NCBI RefSeq assembly: GCF_000518705.1 | Contig: NZ_KI912479.1 | Coordinates: forward strand, 282,686-346,685 | Direction of reading: 5' to 3' | Length of the DNA stretch: 64,000 bases | Source of the DNA: Shewanella colwelliana ATCC 39565 | Lineage (GTDB): Bacteria > Pseudomonadota > Gammaproteobacteria > Enterobacterales > Shewanellaceae | In this document: piece by piece, positions 36,268 to 45,232 of the stretch | Layout of the letters: each line of letters begins with the position of its first letter | Numbering within the stretch: the first letter of the stretch is position 1 | Program-made: the position numbers and the translations under genes | Notes under the pieces: generated by a model | The model's input: the letters and a program-made list of their open reading frames with translations, nothing else | What the model was told of the DNA's origin: nothing | Databases searched by the model: none

Positions 36268-37779
36268 CTACTCTCCCGCCAATGGCTTAAAGCGCTTAAG
36301 TTCTAATAACTTGTAGCCAGTGTATTGGCCCATTAATAGCACCATCGCTAAAATCACTAAGTGAATGCCGAGGAAATTAAATACCCAATGCTGTACCCAC
36401 GTTGCGCTCATGGCAAGATAGGCTAGGGTTGCCACAAACAAACTGCCTCCGCCTTGTACCACGACCTCTTTTGCGCCTTCCTCTTCCCATAGGATTGACA
36501 TTCTTTCGATGGTCCATGCCAGAATGATCATCGGGAAAAAGGTGATGGTTAAGCCTTCACTCAAACCGAATTTATAGGAGAGTAAGGTGAAGAGGCCGAT
36601 AATGCCGATCACCACAATAATGACTGCCGATATTCGCGAGATCAGTAACAGGTTCAGTTCTGATAGATAGGAGCGGATCATTAAGCCAAATGCAACAATA
36701 AGTAAAAAGCCAACTAAGCCCGTTAAGAGCGTTGTTTGGATAAAGGCGAGGGCGATAAGCACTGGCATAAAGGTACCAGAGGTTTTGATCCCAATAATCA
36801 CCCTTAAAAATACCACCATCAATACACCGATAGGAATAAGTAAAATCCCCTTAAACAGGCTTTGCTCTTCTAGCGGCAACTGATACAAAGAGAAATCTAA
36901 GGCGTCTTTGTTTTTTAACACATCAATAGAGGTGGCTAATGCTGAACGTGTGTCCTGCAACATTGAGAAGCTGACCAGCGAATTGACACCACCTACGACA
37001 TCTAAGGTTGATTTCCCGGTTCTGTCCCATATCAGTAAATTGTCAGGACGGCCTTGGCTACCATCTGCTGGGTTAAACAGTAACCACTCTCCTTGATGAT
37101 AGACTTCAACAAATGTTGTTAGCTGCTGACGTCGGCGTTGATCTTCCAAAAATAGTCCATTGACCTTTTTGGCTGGGATCCCTTTGCTATTGAGCATTTG
37201 TACAAAGAGATTCGCGGCAGAGTTGCCAGACAAGAGTAGTTCGATATTTTGACTGCGATCAGAGGCATTAAAGCTTTTGTTTAGCTGTTGTGCAAAAGAC
37301 AAATTGGTTGCGCTACGAGACCAGACTTCATCCATTATCTGCTCTGCAGCGGCTTTCTCTGTAGCCGGCCAATTATACTCCACCGCCTCAGGTTCGGCCT
37401 GGGCAATTACTTGGGTTTTTCCTGTAGGGACCAAGGTGACTTTATAATACAGGTCTTGTTGACCACGAGCTTGCCTTACTGACCAAGTCGCATGTCGACC
37501 AGAACTGTCATTGGCGATAGTTAAACCGTAGCCTGGAGAGGTCGCATTTTCTACTAGAATTTCAAAGGCGGGATCATTAGGCAGAGAAAACTTAACTTCT
37601 GCAGGTTCACCCGTGCCCTGAAAGCTTACTTTAGCATCTACGGCCCAACTCTGTACTTGTTCGCCAGGTAAAAAAGGCACATTGTGTTCTATGCCTCGAT
37701 ACACACTGGCAGCGACTCCCGCTAAAAATAGCAGTGCGACTAAGATGTAAAACGGTTTTCTAGAATGCATTGAAGACAT
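36268..37779 (-). CDS. Inactive transglutaminase-like protein fused to seven membrane helices
   Basis: This 503-residue inner-membrane protein has one N-terminal helix (FYILVALLFLAGVAASVY) and a periplasmic region of about 290 residues. That region carries a transglutaminase-like fold where the usual catalytic Cys is absent (LLLSGNSAANLFVQMLNSKG, then FVEVYHQGEWLLFNPADG). About seven helices follow, from residue 305 (GILLIPIGVLMVVFLRVIIG) to the C-terminus. The architecture is the known inactive-transglutaminase/7TM family, which occurs with a RimK-like ligase and a retropepsin-like protein, as here. It probably links a periplasmic sensing or binding domain with the cytoplasmic ligase. Confidence 0.88.
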   Translation of the reverse strand: MSSMHSRKPFYILVALLFLAGVAASVYRGIEHNVPFLPGEQVQSWAVDAKVSFQGTGEPAEVKFSLPNDPAFEILVENATSPGYGLTIANDSSGRHATWSVRQARGQQDLYYKVTLVPTGKTQVIAQAEPEAVEYNWPATEKAAAEQIMDEVWSRSATNLSFAQQLNKSFNASDRSQNIELLLSGNSAANLFVQMLNSKGIPAKKVNGLFLEDQRRRQQLTTFVEVYHQGEWLLFNPADGSQGRPDNLLIWDRTGKSTLDVVGGVNSLVSFSMLQDTRSALATSIDVLKNKDALDFSLYQLPLEEQSLFKGILLIPIGVLMVVFLRVIIGIKTSGTFMPVLIALAFIQTTLLTGLVGFLLIVAFGLMIRSYLSELNLLLISRISAVIIVVIGIIGLFTLLSYKFGLSEGLTITFFPMIILAWTIERMSILWEEEGAKEVVVQGGGSLFVATLAYLAMSATWVQHWVFNFLGIHLVILAMVLLMGQYTGYKLLELKRFKPLAGE

Positions 37780-37808
37780 ATCCTATTTTAGTTTGCTGTC
37801 ACACTGAG

Positions 37809-38525
37809 TTATTTTTTGCTATGGATGAAGGTTTGCGCCACATCAACGACCGCGATGTCTTGCATAAACTTACGACCTAACAAGAGTTGATATTCGAGAT
37901 GGCTGCGGTCGACCAGATTTAAATCAGTCTCCGCTTTATACTTACCTATCTGTAGATGAGCGTGGATTACGGGACGGCGATCACTTTTCTCGTCAGAGTC
38001 TTGTTTAATGCGGACAAATCGTTCGACTTTAGATTCAAATGTTTGCGGTGTTTTGTCACTGCCTTGGGTAAATACGTCAAACCTTACCCACTGCTTGCCG
38101 TCACGTTCAAACAAGATGATGTTGTGTGCATCCAATGACGATGACTCTGCCCCCGTGTCGATACGGGTTTCAAAACTGGCTTTGATTTCGTCGATGAAGA
38201 CATGTTCCACGGCGCCCAGCACGAACTTATCACCAATAGGTGATGCCTTACACTCAACAGGTACCTCGACGATTTTCTCTTCAGCGGGCTGTTGAGCAGC
38301 GGCCACGGCGATGGCAAGGGTATCTATTTGTTGACTTAATGCTGCAATAGATTGATTTTGATTTTGTTGGTTAGTGTTTATGAGCTGTTCAATATCAGCG
38401 CGCTGCTGATTTAAGCTCGCACTAAGGGTTGAAGTATCAACTGGTTGAGGTTTGTCTGCGCTATTTGTTGCTGCGCAACCGACAAGTGCAGTGGCAATGG
38501 TCAGGGCGATAATCTGCTTTAACAT
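37809..38525 (-). CDS. Retropepsin-like (RimK/LysX-associated) lipoprotein protease
   Basis: This is a 238-residue predicted lipoprotein: the signal peptide ends in the lipobox LVGC (Cys near residue 17). A coiled-coil or linker region rich in Gln and Asn follows to about residue 90, then the domain formerly called ATP-dependent zinc protease. That domain shows RIDTGAESSSLDA, the Asp-Thr-Gly-Ala of single-domain retropepsin-like aspartic proteases, and LEYQLLLGRKFMQDIAVVD. It heads the minus-strand gene run, 29 bases before the 7TM gene. It likely acts in the periplasm; the target is unknown. Confidence 0.86.
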   Translation of the reverse strand: MLKQIIALTIATALVGCAATNSADKPQPVDTSTLSASLNQQRADIEQLINTNQQNQNQSIAALSQQIDTLAIAVAAAQQPAEEKIVEVPVECKASPIGDKFVLGAVEHVFIDEIKASFETRIDTGAESSSLDAHNIILFERDGKQWVRFDVFTQGSDKTPQTFESKVERFVRIKQDSDEKSDRRPVIHAHLQIGKYKAETDLNLVDRSHLEYQLLLGRKFMQDIAVVDVAQTFIHSKK

Positions 38526-38549
38526 AGTGCTTCCCGTTTACTATTTCAA

Positions 38550-39542
38550 TTAGATCAAATCTTTATTGGGTTGATTTTTGGTGGCCACGAAGGTTGCACG
38601 TTTAGGCGCTGGGTATCCTTCGACAGTGAGACTGATGTCACTAGGGTCTAAATAATCGACCAATGACTCATTGGGCATCCAAGGTGTACTGCGCTGCTCT
38701 GCAAGTGAGGTGACATCAATATCGACACATTTCACATCCACGAAGTCGGCTTTTTTCAGCCATGCTTCTAACGCTTTAGCCGATGGTAAAAACCAAACGT
38801 TATTCATTTTCCCATAGCGATCACCAGGAACCAGAACCGTGTTTTCATCACCATCGACAACTAAGGTTTCCAACACTAACTCTCCACCTGCACGCAGTTG
38901 ATCACGCAGTTGCAATAGATGATCAATGGGTGAGCGACGATGATAGAGTACGCCCATTGAGAATACCGTATCAAAGGCATCTAATGGTGGCAGTTCTTCG
39001 ATACCGAGTGGTAAAAAGTGCACTGGATGTTGATCTCCAGCGATGCGCTTTACCGCTTCAAACTGGCAAAGAAACAGCGGTGAAGGGTCGATGCCGACGA
39101 CATGTTTAGCCCCATCGCCAAGCATACGCCACATATGATAACCACTGCCACAGCCTACATCTAATACTGTGCGATTATTAAGTGGCGAGATATGAGGCTG
39201 TACTCGATCCCACTTCCAATCTGATCGCCATTCGGTATCAATATGAATACCGTGCAGGGAATAGGGGCCTTTTCGCCAAGGTTTAAAGATTTTCAGCAGA
39301 TTTTCTAGCTTCTCTTTTTCACCAGGGGTTAATTGCTCGCCACTGCCTACCATCACATCGGTACTGAAATTAATGGTATCAGGTAGTGGATAGTGTAATT
39401 TATTGAGCACTTTTTCCCATTTAGGTAGGTCACCGTGTTTATTCTCACGTTGCCAGTTACCTAATATGGCTGGCAAGGTTTCTAACCAATGCTGCAGACT
39501 CGAGTCTGCGATATGTTTGTAAAAAGAGCTAAAGCTGATCAC
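38550..39542 (-). CDS. cmoB: tRNA U34 carboxymethyltransferase CmoB
   Basis: CmoB uses carboxy-SAM, made by CmoA, to turn 5-hydroxyuridine at tRNA wobble position 34 into 5-carboxymethoxyuridine, widening codon reading. The 330-residue protein shows the Rossmann SAM fold (VLDVGCGSGYHMWRMLGDGA, VVGIDPSPLF) and family stretches FKPWRKGPYSLHGIHIDTEW and FSMGVLYHRRSPIDHL. It overlaps cmoA by the four bases ATGA. Only 24 bases separate its stop from the start of the retropepsin gene on the same strand, so some read-through into that operon is possible. Confidence 0.97.
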   Translation of the reverse strand: MISFSSFYKHIADSSLQHWLETLPAILGNWQRENKHGDLPKWEKVLNKLHYPLPDTINFSTDVMVGSGEQLTPGEKEKLENLLKIFKPWRKGPYSLHGIHIDTEWRSDWKWDRVQPHISPLNNRTVLDVGCGSGYHMWRMLGDGAKHVVGIDPSPLFLCQFEAVKRIAGDQHPVHFLPLGIEELPPLDAFDTVFSMGVLYHRRSPIDHLLQLRDQLRAGGELVLETLVVDGDENTVLVPGDRYGKMNNVWFLPSAKALEAWLKKADFVDVKCVDIDVTSLAEQRSTPWMPNESLVDYLDPSDISLTVEGYPAPKRATFVATKNQPNKDLI

Positions 39543-40270
39543 TTGATTGCCACCATAGATGCAAAATTAAAACACTGGAACCATACGCTAAAATGACTGA
39601 AACCTTGTTCTCTTAGACGCTGTTCATGTTGAGGTAACGAGTCGGGTTTCATTACGTTTTCGAGCGAACTACGCTTTTGGCTAATCTCAAGTTCGCTGTA
39701 ACCGTTGGCTCGTTTGAAATCGAGATGCAGTTGATCGAGTAATGACTGGACTGGTGCATCTTCAAACGTGAGTTTTTCTGATAACACTAATAGCCCCCCG
39801 GGCACTAAGCCGTTGTGGATTTTTTTCAGTAGCATCTCACGGTCATCGGGCGCTAGGAACTGCATGGTGAAATTAAGTACCACCATTGACGCATTTTCAA
39901 TATTAATGTCTCGTATGTCGGCACACACTAAATCGACCGGCGTATCACTGACATATGCGCTGAGGTTTTGGGAACAACGCTCAACCATTGATTCACTATT
40001 GTCCACCGCAATGATACGGCAGTTGCGGCCATCGATATGGCGACGAATATTCAGTGTCGCAGCGCCTAAGGAACAGCCTAAATCATAAACATGACTCGAC
40101 GGTGTCACGAATTTATCGGCAAAGTCACCTAATGTATTGATTATTTGTCCGTAACCCGGCACGGAACGTTTAATCATGTCATTAAACACACCGGCAACTC
40201 GATCATCAAATTGAAAGTCGCTAATATTTTCACAAGCTTGGGCGTAAATAGTGTCTTGAGATGAGTTCAT
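39539..40270 (-). CDS. cmoA: Carboxy-SAM synthase CmoA
   Basis: CmoA converts SAM and prephenate into carboxy-SAM, the donor for CmoB. The 243-residue protein has the SAM-binding motif VYDLGCSLGAATLNIRRHI, then IIAVDNSESMVERC and family stretches SMVVLNFTMQFLAPDDR and EKLTFEDAPVQ. Its start codon is 149 bases from the start of the divergent sensor gene at 40420, so the promoters lie back to back. It is the first gene of the cmoA-cmoB pair, coupled through ATGA. Confidence 0.97.
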   Translation of the reverse strand: MNSSQDTIYAQACENISDFQFDDRVAGVFNDMIKRSVPGYGQIINTLGDFADKFVTPSSHVYDLGCSLGAATLNIRRHIDGRNCRIIAVDNSESMVERCSQNLSAYVSDTPVDLVCADIRDINIENASMVVLNFTMQFLAPDDREMLLKKIHNGLVPGGLLVLSEKLTFEDAPVQSLLDQLHLDFKRANGYSELEISQKRSSLENVMKPDSLPQHEQRLREQGFSHFSVWFQCFNFASMVAIK

Positions 40271-40419
40271 CAGAGTTTTTTTAATAAAATCAATTTTTCA
40301 TTTTAGCGAATGATAACAGTTAGCAGCAAGTGTAGTACTGGAAATTATGGATAAAATTCTGTCTAATAGCCTAATTACAACAAAAAATTTACAGCGACAT
40401 GACGTTCTAGGAATAATCA

Positions 40420-43215
40420 TTGAACTCACTTATTCGTTTTCTTATCGGTTTAACTTGCTGCTTTTCATTTTTACTTGCGGCGGCCGAGAGTCAGAAGCCA
40501 TTAGTTTTAGTCATGGGGGAAGACAGTTATCCCTATCAATTTGTAAGTGACAATGGCGAGCCTAAGGGCTTACTTGTCGACCTATGGCGAGAGTGGGCTT
40601 CGCAGACCCACACTCCCGTCGTATTTGTTGTCCGTCATTGGAAAGATTCCTTAATCCAACTTGCCGAGGGTGATGCCGACATTCATTTGGGAATGGGGAT
40701 CACCGATGAACGTCGGGAGCTGTTCGATTTTGCCAGCCCCATAACTTCTGTTAGTACCTATCTCTATTTACGTAATAATTTGAAAGATAAAACCGCCTTT
40801 TCGCAGCTGCTTCCATACCGTATTGGGGTTGTACGAGGATCTTCACATCAATCGATACTCAGTCAGCAGGTAAATGGCCTTGCGTTTAGCGAATATAGCA
40901 GTCGTGCTGCTTTGATGGATGCCGTCCTAAATGGAGAGGTTGATATTTTTGCTGGGATGGAAGGTTACCTAAAAGATTCAGTGGTGAGCAGAGCGGTATT
41001 AGAAGCATTCCCTTTAGACAATCGTATATTAATTAAGAAGACGGCTATCGTACCTGCGGTGACGAAGGGAGATAGCGCTCTGCTAGAGAAGATTAACACT
41101 GGGATGTCGGAAATTAGCCAAGAGAGCTTGGAGCATATAGAGAAAAATTGGCTTGGTTACAGCCGTGATACCAGAACGTTAGTCATAGCAACCACAAATA
41201 ACATTGAACCATTTGTTGATATCGGTGGTGATGGTCAACCCCATGGTATGTATATCGATATTTGGAATTTGTGGTCTAAAAAAACCGGCATACCCGTTGA
41301 GTTTAAACCAGAGAGCATGGCTAATGCGCTTGATGACTTAAAGTATAACCGTGCCGATTTTCATATTGGGTACCCTGAAAGCGATACCATGAAAACTAAC
41401 TATCATCGCGCCCAATTGCTCTATCAGGTGAAGAGTCGCTTATTCAGCTTTAAACAGCCACTCAGTGATTTGGCGGCCTTGGATGGTAAAATTGTCGGTG
41501 CGGTGCCAACGGCTCCCTATATCGATAAATTAAGGGCAGCATTACCAGAGGTGGAGTTGAAACTGTATTCGGGTGTGGACCAGATGATTGAAGCTGCGCA
41601 GCAAGGGCATATTAGTGCGTTTGTCGCTTCTTCGGCTTGGACGCAACATTACCTACTCAAAGCGGGCGCATGGGCTGACTTCCATCTTTACCGCCCGCTC
41701 TATTTTACGACCGATATCTACGCACTCACTCGCAATGAAGATAAAGGACTTGCACAGCGTATCTCAGCGGGTTTCGAGCTGATAACCCCGGCAGAATTAG
41801 GCAGGATAGAAGCTAAATGGGTCATAGATAGTGATGATCATACTGTGGCCGATGCACATCAGCCGCTTAAACTGTCGGCAGAGGAACAAGCCTATTTAGC
41901 CAGATTGCCCGCACTAAAAATGGGCTTTTTACAGTCTTGGAAACCGATGGAGTTTGAAGATAAACAAGGCCTGTTTGCGGGGATAAATAGCCAAATAAGT
42001 GAGCAGATAGCTACAGCGTTAAACCTGAAGCTTAAACCTGTGATGTTTACTGAGTGGAATGCGTTATTGACGGCATTAAAACGCGGCGACATCGATATTG
42101 CAGGCAGTGTCGCACAGACGCCTGACAGGGAAGCCTCTCTGTTGTTTTCTGAGTCTTACTGGCCGTCACCTTGGGGGTTGGTTACTAACTTAAATCAAGT
42201 GACCGCATTTAATTTGGCACAACTCAGCGGTAAACGTCTGGCTATCGTCGAAGACTATCATTTGGTCTCAAATTTAGTGAGTAAAGATTATGGTATCGAG
42301 TTGGTGTTAGTGCCCAATACCCGTGCAGGTATCGATGCGGTTGCTCAAGGGAAGGCCGATGGCTTTATCGAAAAAGTCATCAACATGTCAGTCGCATTAA
42401 TGGATGACGACTATCACTCTCTTAAAATGTCGGTACTGGCAGACTTTTCGGAGGAGCAGAGTCATTTTGGACTGCATCCAAGCTTAAAACCTTTGGTACC
42501 GATCTGGGATAAAGCGATTTCACAGATTAGCGTGGAGATGCAACAAGCGATTTATCAACGCTGGCTGGGTAACAATGAACAAGGACACAGTGCGCAACTG
42601 ACATGGCGCAGTAGCTTTTATCTGTTACTCTTGCTTAGTGGGGTGCTTATCGCCCTGGTCAGCTGGTTTGCGTTTCAGCGTGGCGCTCGTCGCCATAACG
42701 GCTTGCAGCAACAGATCGTTAAATTGGGACATTTTGATACGTTGACAGGGCTGCCCAATCGCACTTTGCTGGACGACAGATTAGAACAGTCAATGTTGCT
42801 TCATCGACGCGAGATGCAGCCTTTTGCCGTGTTGTTTATTAGTTTCGATAATATGCATACGGTTAATCAGCAATATGATCATCAAATTGGCGATCAAGTG
42901 CTAAAGCTAGGTACGAGCAAGCTTAAAAAGATGATTAGAAAGTCTGATACCTTAGCGCGCTTTGGCGGCAACGAATTTGTGTTAATCCTTAATCGACCCA
43001 AAGACCTCGACAAAGTCTGTCAGGTGGCCGATGGCATGATTAGCGCCTTTGCAGCACCTTTTGCCATCAATGGCGATCATGTGGCACTATCGGTCAGCAT
43101 AGGGATAGCTATGTACCCCAATGAAGGGGATACTGTGGTTGAATTACTTAAAGTAGCAGACAAGCATATGGCCAGAGCCGTCGCTCAAGGTGGCAATTGT
43201 TATCGAAGCGCGTAA
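40420..43215 (+). CDS. Sensor with three periplasmic solute-binding domains and a degenerate GGDEF domain
   Basis: This is a 931-residue membrane protein. After a signal peptide (SLIRFLIGLTCCFSFLLAAA) come three tandem SBP_bac_3 domains, beginning near residues 28, 250 and 495 (KPLVLVMGEDSYPYQFVSDN; RTLVIATTNNIEPFVDIGGD; LKMGFLQSWKPMEFEDKQG). One membrane helix (FYLLLLLSGVLIALVSWFAF) and a C-terminal GGDEF domain (DTLTGLPNRTLLDDR) follow. The active loop reads GGNEF, and the first metal aspartate is replaced (FISFDNM), so cyclase activity is doubtful. An RxxD inhibitory site (RKSD, five residues before GGNEF) is kept. The start is TTG at 40420 with AGGAA upstream. Polar amino acids or similar small molecules are likely ligands. 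Confidence 0.88.
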   Translation: MNSLIRFLIGLTCCFSFLLAAAESQKPLVLVMGEDSYPYQFVSDNGEPKGLLVDLWREWASQTHTPVVFVVRHWKDSLIQLAEGDADIHLGMGITDERRELFDFASPITSVSTYLYLRNNLKDKTAFSQLLPYRIGVVRGSSHQSILSQQVNGLAFSEYSSRAALMDAVLNGEVDIFAGMEGYLKDSVVSRAVLEAFPLDNRILIKKTAIVPAVTKGDSALLEKINTGMSEISQESLEHIEKNWLGYSRDTRTLVIATTNNIEPFVDIGGDGQPHGMYIDIWNLWSKKTGIPVEFKPESMANALDDLKYNRADFHIGYPESDTMKTNYHRAQLLYQVKSRLFSFKQPLSDLAALDGKIVGAVPTAPYIDKLRAALPEVELKLYSGVDQMIEAAQQGHISAFVASSAWTQHYLLKAGAWADFHLYRPLYFTTDIYALTRNEDKGLAQRISAGFELITPAELGRIEAKWVIDSDDHTVADAHQPLKLSAEEQAYLARLPALKMGFLQSWKPMEFEDKQGLFAGINSQISEQIATALNLKLKPVMFTEWNALLTALKRGDIDIAGSVAQTPDREASLLFSESYWPSPWGLVTNLNQVTAFNLAQLSGKRLAIVEDYHLVSNLVSKDYGIELVLVPNTRAGIDAVAQGKADGFIEKVINMSVALMDDDYHSLKMSVLADFSEEQSHFGLHPSLKPLVPIWDKAISQISVEMQQAIYQRWLGNNEQGHSAQLTWRSSFYLLLLLSGVLIALVSWFAFQRGARRHNGLQQQIVKLGHFDTLTGLPNRTLLDDRLEQSMLLHRREMQPFAVLFISFDNMHTVNQQYDHQIGDQVLKLGTSKLKKMIRKSDTLARFGGNEFVLILNRPKDLDKVCQVADGMISAFAAPFAINGDHVALSVSIGIAMYPNEGDTVVELLKVADKHMARAVAQGGNCYRSA

Positions 43216-43291
43216 ATCGCTATATTAGATAACGAATTGCTGGTTATTTGCCCAACCTATTAATTGACTTCCCCATAACGGGATGAAGTTG

Positions 43292-43320
43292 TTTTGAAAT
43301 CGGCAATATTTCACTATAAT
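43292..43320 (+). promoter_or_regulatory. Predicted aspS promoter
   Basis: A consensus -10 TATAAT at 43315-43320 is preceded by TTTTGA at 43292-43297 with a 17-base spacer. The start codon is 64 bases downstream. Confidence 0.55.
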
Positions 43321-43383
43321 GCCGCTTTTGTCATGTATTGAATATTCCCAAGCACGGCTTTGTGGATGAAAGGAAAGGGTTAG

Positions 43384-45165
43384 ATGCGCAGTCATTATTG
43401 TGGAGACGTCAATCGGTCTCACGTTGGAGAAGAAGTCACTCTAGTCGGTTGGGTAAATCGAAGCCGAGATTTAGGTGGTGTAGTCTTTTTAGATTTACGC
43501 GACCGTGAGGGGATTATCCAGGTTGTTTACGACCCAGATTTACCTGAAGTGTTCGATATCGCCAGCACACTACGTGGTGAGTTTTGTGTGCAAGTGACGG
43601 GTCTTGTCCGTGCTCGCCCAGACAGCCAGATTAATGACCAGATGCGCACCGGTGAAGTGGAAGTGTTAGGTAAAGCGTTAACTATCCTCAATGCTTCATC
43701 GCCGCTACCGATCAACATGGACAAAAACCAGCACAACACTGAAGAGCAGCGTTTGAAATATCGCTATCTTGATCTACGTCGTCCAGAGATGGCGGATCGT
43801 ATTATTTTCCGCTCAAAAGTGACTAGCGCTGTACGTCGTTTCCTTGATGGTAACGGTTTCTTAGATATTGAAACGCCAATCTTGACCAAGGCCACACCTG
43901 AAGGTGCACGCGACTATTTGGTGCCTAGTCGTACATATAAAGGGCAGTTTTTTGCGCTACCACAATCACCACAGCTGTTTAAACAGTTATTGATGATGTC
44001 AGGGTTTGATCGTTACTACCAAATCGTTAAGTGTTTCCGTGATGAAGACTTACGTGCTGACCGTCAACCTGAATTCACCCAGATTGATATCGAAACCTCA
44101 TTCATGACTTCGCAACAGGTGATGGACAAGACCGAGGAGATGGTACGCGGCCTCTTTAAAGAGTTGCTTAATGTTGACTTAGGCGAGTTTCCTAAGATGA
44201 CATTTGAAGAAGCGATGCGCCGTTTTGGCTCAGATAAGCCAGACTTGCGTAACCCGCTTGAGTTGATCGATGTTGCCGATTTAGTCAAAAATGTTGACTT
44301 TAAAGTGTTCCAAGAGCCAGCCAACGATGTCGAAGGCCGTGTAGCTGTGATCTGTGTACCTGGTGGTGCTTCGCTTTCGCGTAAGCAACTCGATGAGTAT
44401 GGCAAGTATGTCAACATCTATGGTGCTAAAGGCTTAGCTTGGATGAAAGTTAACGAGCTAGAAAAGGGCCTTGAAGGAATTCAGTCTCCTGTACTCAAGT
44501 TCCTGAGCGAAGAGGTTGTTAATGGCATTTTGACCCGTACCAGCGCAGCTAATGGCGATCTGATACTCTTTGGCGCAGATAAAGCCAACATAGTCGCTGA
44601 AGCAATGGGCGCGTTACGCCTTAAAGTTGGTGAAGACTTTGACCTGCTGCAAGGTGACTGGAAGCCACTTTGGGTTGTTGATTTCCCAATGTTTGAGCGC
44701 ACCTCTGACGGTGGACTGCATGCTATGCATCATCCATTTACCGCGCCAAGTAATATGTCGCCAGCAGAACTTGAAGCCAATCCAACTGCCGCTATCTCTG
44801 ACGCTTACGACATGGTGCTTAATGGTTGTGAACTCGGTGGTGGCTCGGTTCGTATCCACAACAGTGAGATGCAATCTGCGGTATTTAGAATTCTAGGGAT
44901 TAATGACGAAGAAGCTCAAGAAAAATTTGGCTTCTTACTCGAGGCACTTAAATACGGTACGCCTCCGCATGCCGGTTTAGCGTTTGGTTTGGATCGGATC
45001 ATCATGCTAATGACTGGCGCGAGCTCAATTCGTGATGTCATGGCCTTTCCAAAAACCACGACTGCGGCATGTCCGTTAACCAATGCACCGGGTTTTGCTA
45101 ACCCGCAGCAACTGGAAGAGCTGGGTGTGAGCGTTATCGAAACCAAACAAGGTGACGCAGAGTAA
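43384..45165 (+). CDS. aspS: Aspartyl-tRNA synthetase
   Basis: This class II synthetase charges tRNA-Asp; the window also carries two tRNA-Asp genes. The 593-residue protein starts with the OB-fold anticodon-binding domain (GEEVTLVGWVNRSRDLGGVV). The catalytic domain has motif 2 (FRDEDLRADRQPEFTQIDIE), the bacterial GAD insertion and motif 3 (GLAFGLDRIIMLMTG). AAGGAAAGGG precedes the ATG. A terminator follows, so most transcripts end before yebC. Confidence 0.98.
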   Translation: MRSHYCGDVNRSHVGEEVTLVGWVNRSRDLGGVVFLDLRDREGIIQVVYDPDLPEVFDIASTLRGEFCVQVTGLVRARPDSQINDQMRTGEVEVLGKALTILNASSPLPINMDKNQHNTEEQRLKYRYLDLRRPEMADRIIFRSKVTSAVRRFLDGNGFLDIETPILTKATPEGARDYLVPSRTYKGQFFALPQSPQLFKQLLMMSGFDRYYQIVKCFRDEDLRADRQPEFTQIDIETSFMTSQQVMDKTEEMVRGLFKELLNVDLGEFPKMTFEEAMRRFGSDKPDLRNPLELIDVADLVKNVDFKVFQEPANDVEGRVAVICVPGGASLSRKQLDEYGKYVNIYGAKGLAWMKVNELEKGLEGIQSPVLKFLSEEVVNGILTRTSAANGDLILFGADKANIVAEAMGALRLKVGEDFDLLQGDWKPLWVVDFPMFERTSDGGLHAMHHPFTAPSNMSPAELEANPTAAISDAYDMVLNGCELGGGSVRIHNSEMQSAVFRILGINDEEAQEKFGFLLEALKYGTPPHAGLAFGLDRIIMLMTGASSIRDVMAFPKTTTAACPLTNAPGFANPQQLEELGVSVIETKQGDAE

Positions 45166-45176
45166 AAAGTACAATT

Positions 45177-45204
45177 AAAGCCGAGCATACTAGCTCGGCT
45201 TTTT
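45177..45204 (+). terminator. Terminator of aspS
   Basis: Ten-base perfect arms AAAGCCGAGC and GCTCGGCTTT with a six-base loop are followed by further T. It lies 11 bases after the aspS stop. Confidence 0.92.
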
Positions 45205-45232
45205 CGAGTTAATCTCGAATAAGGAGTAACAC

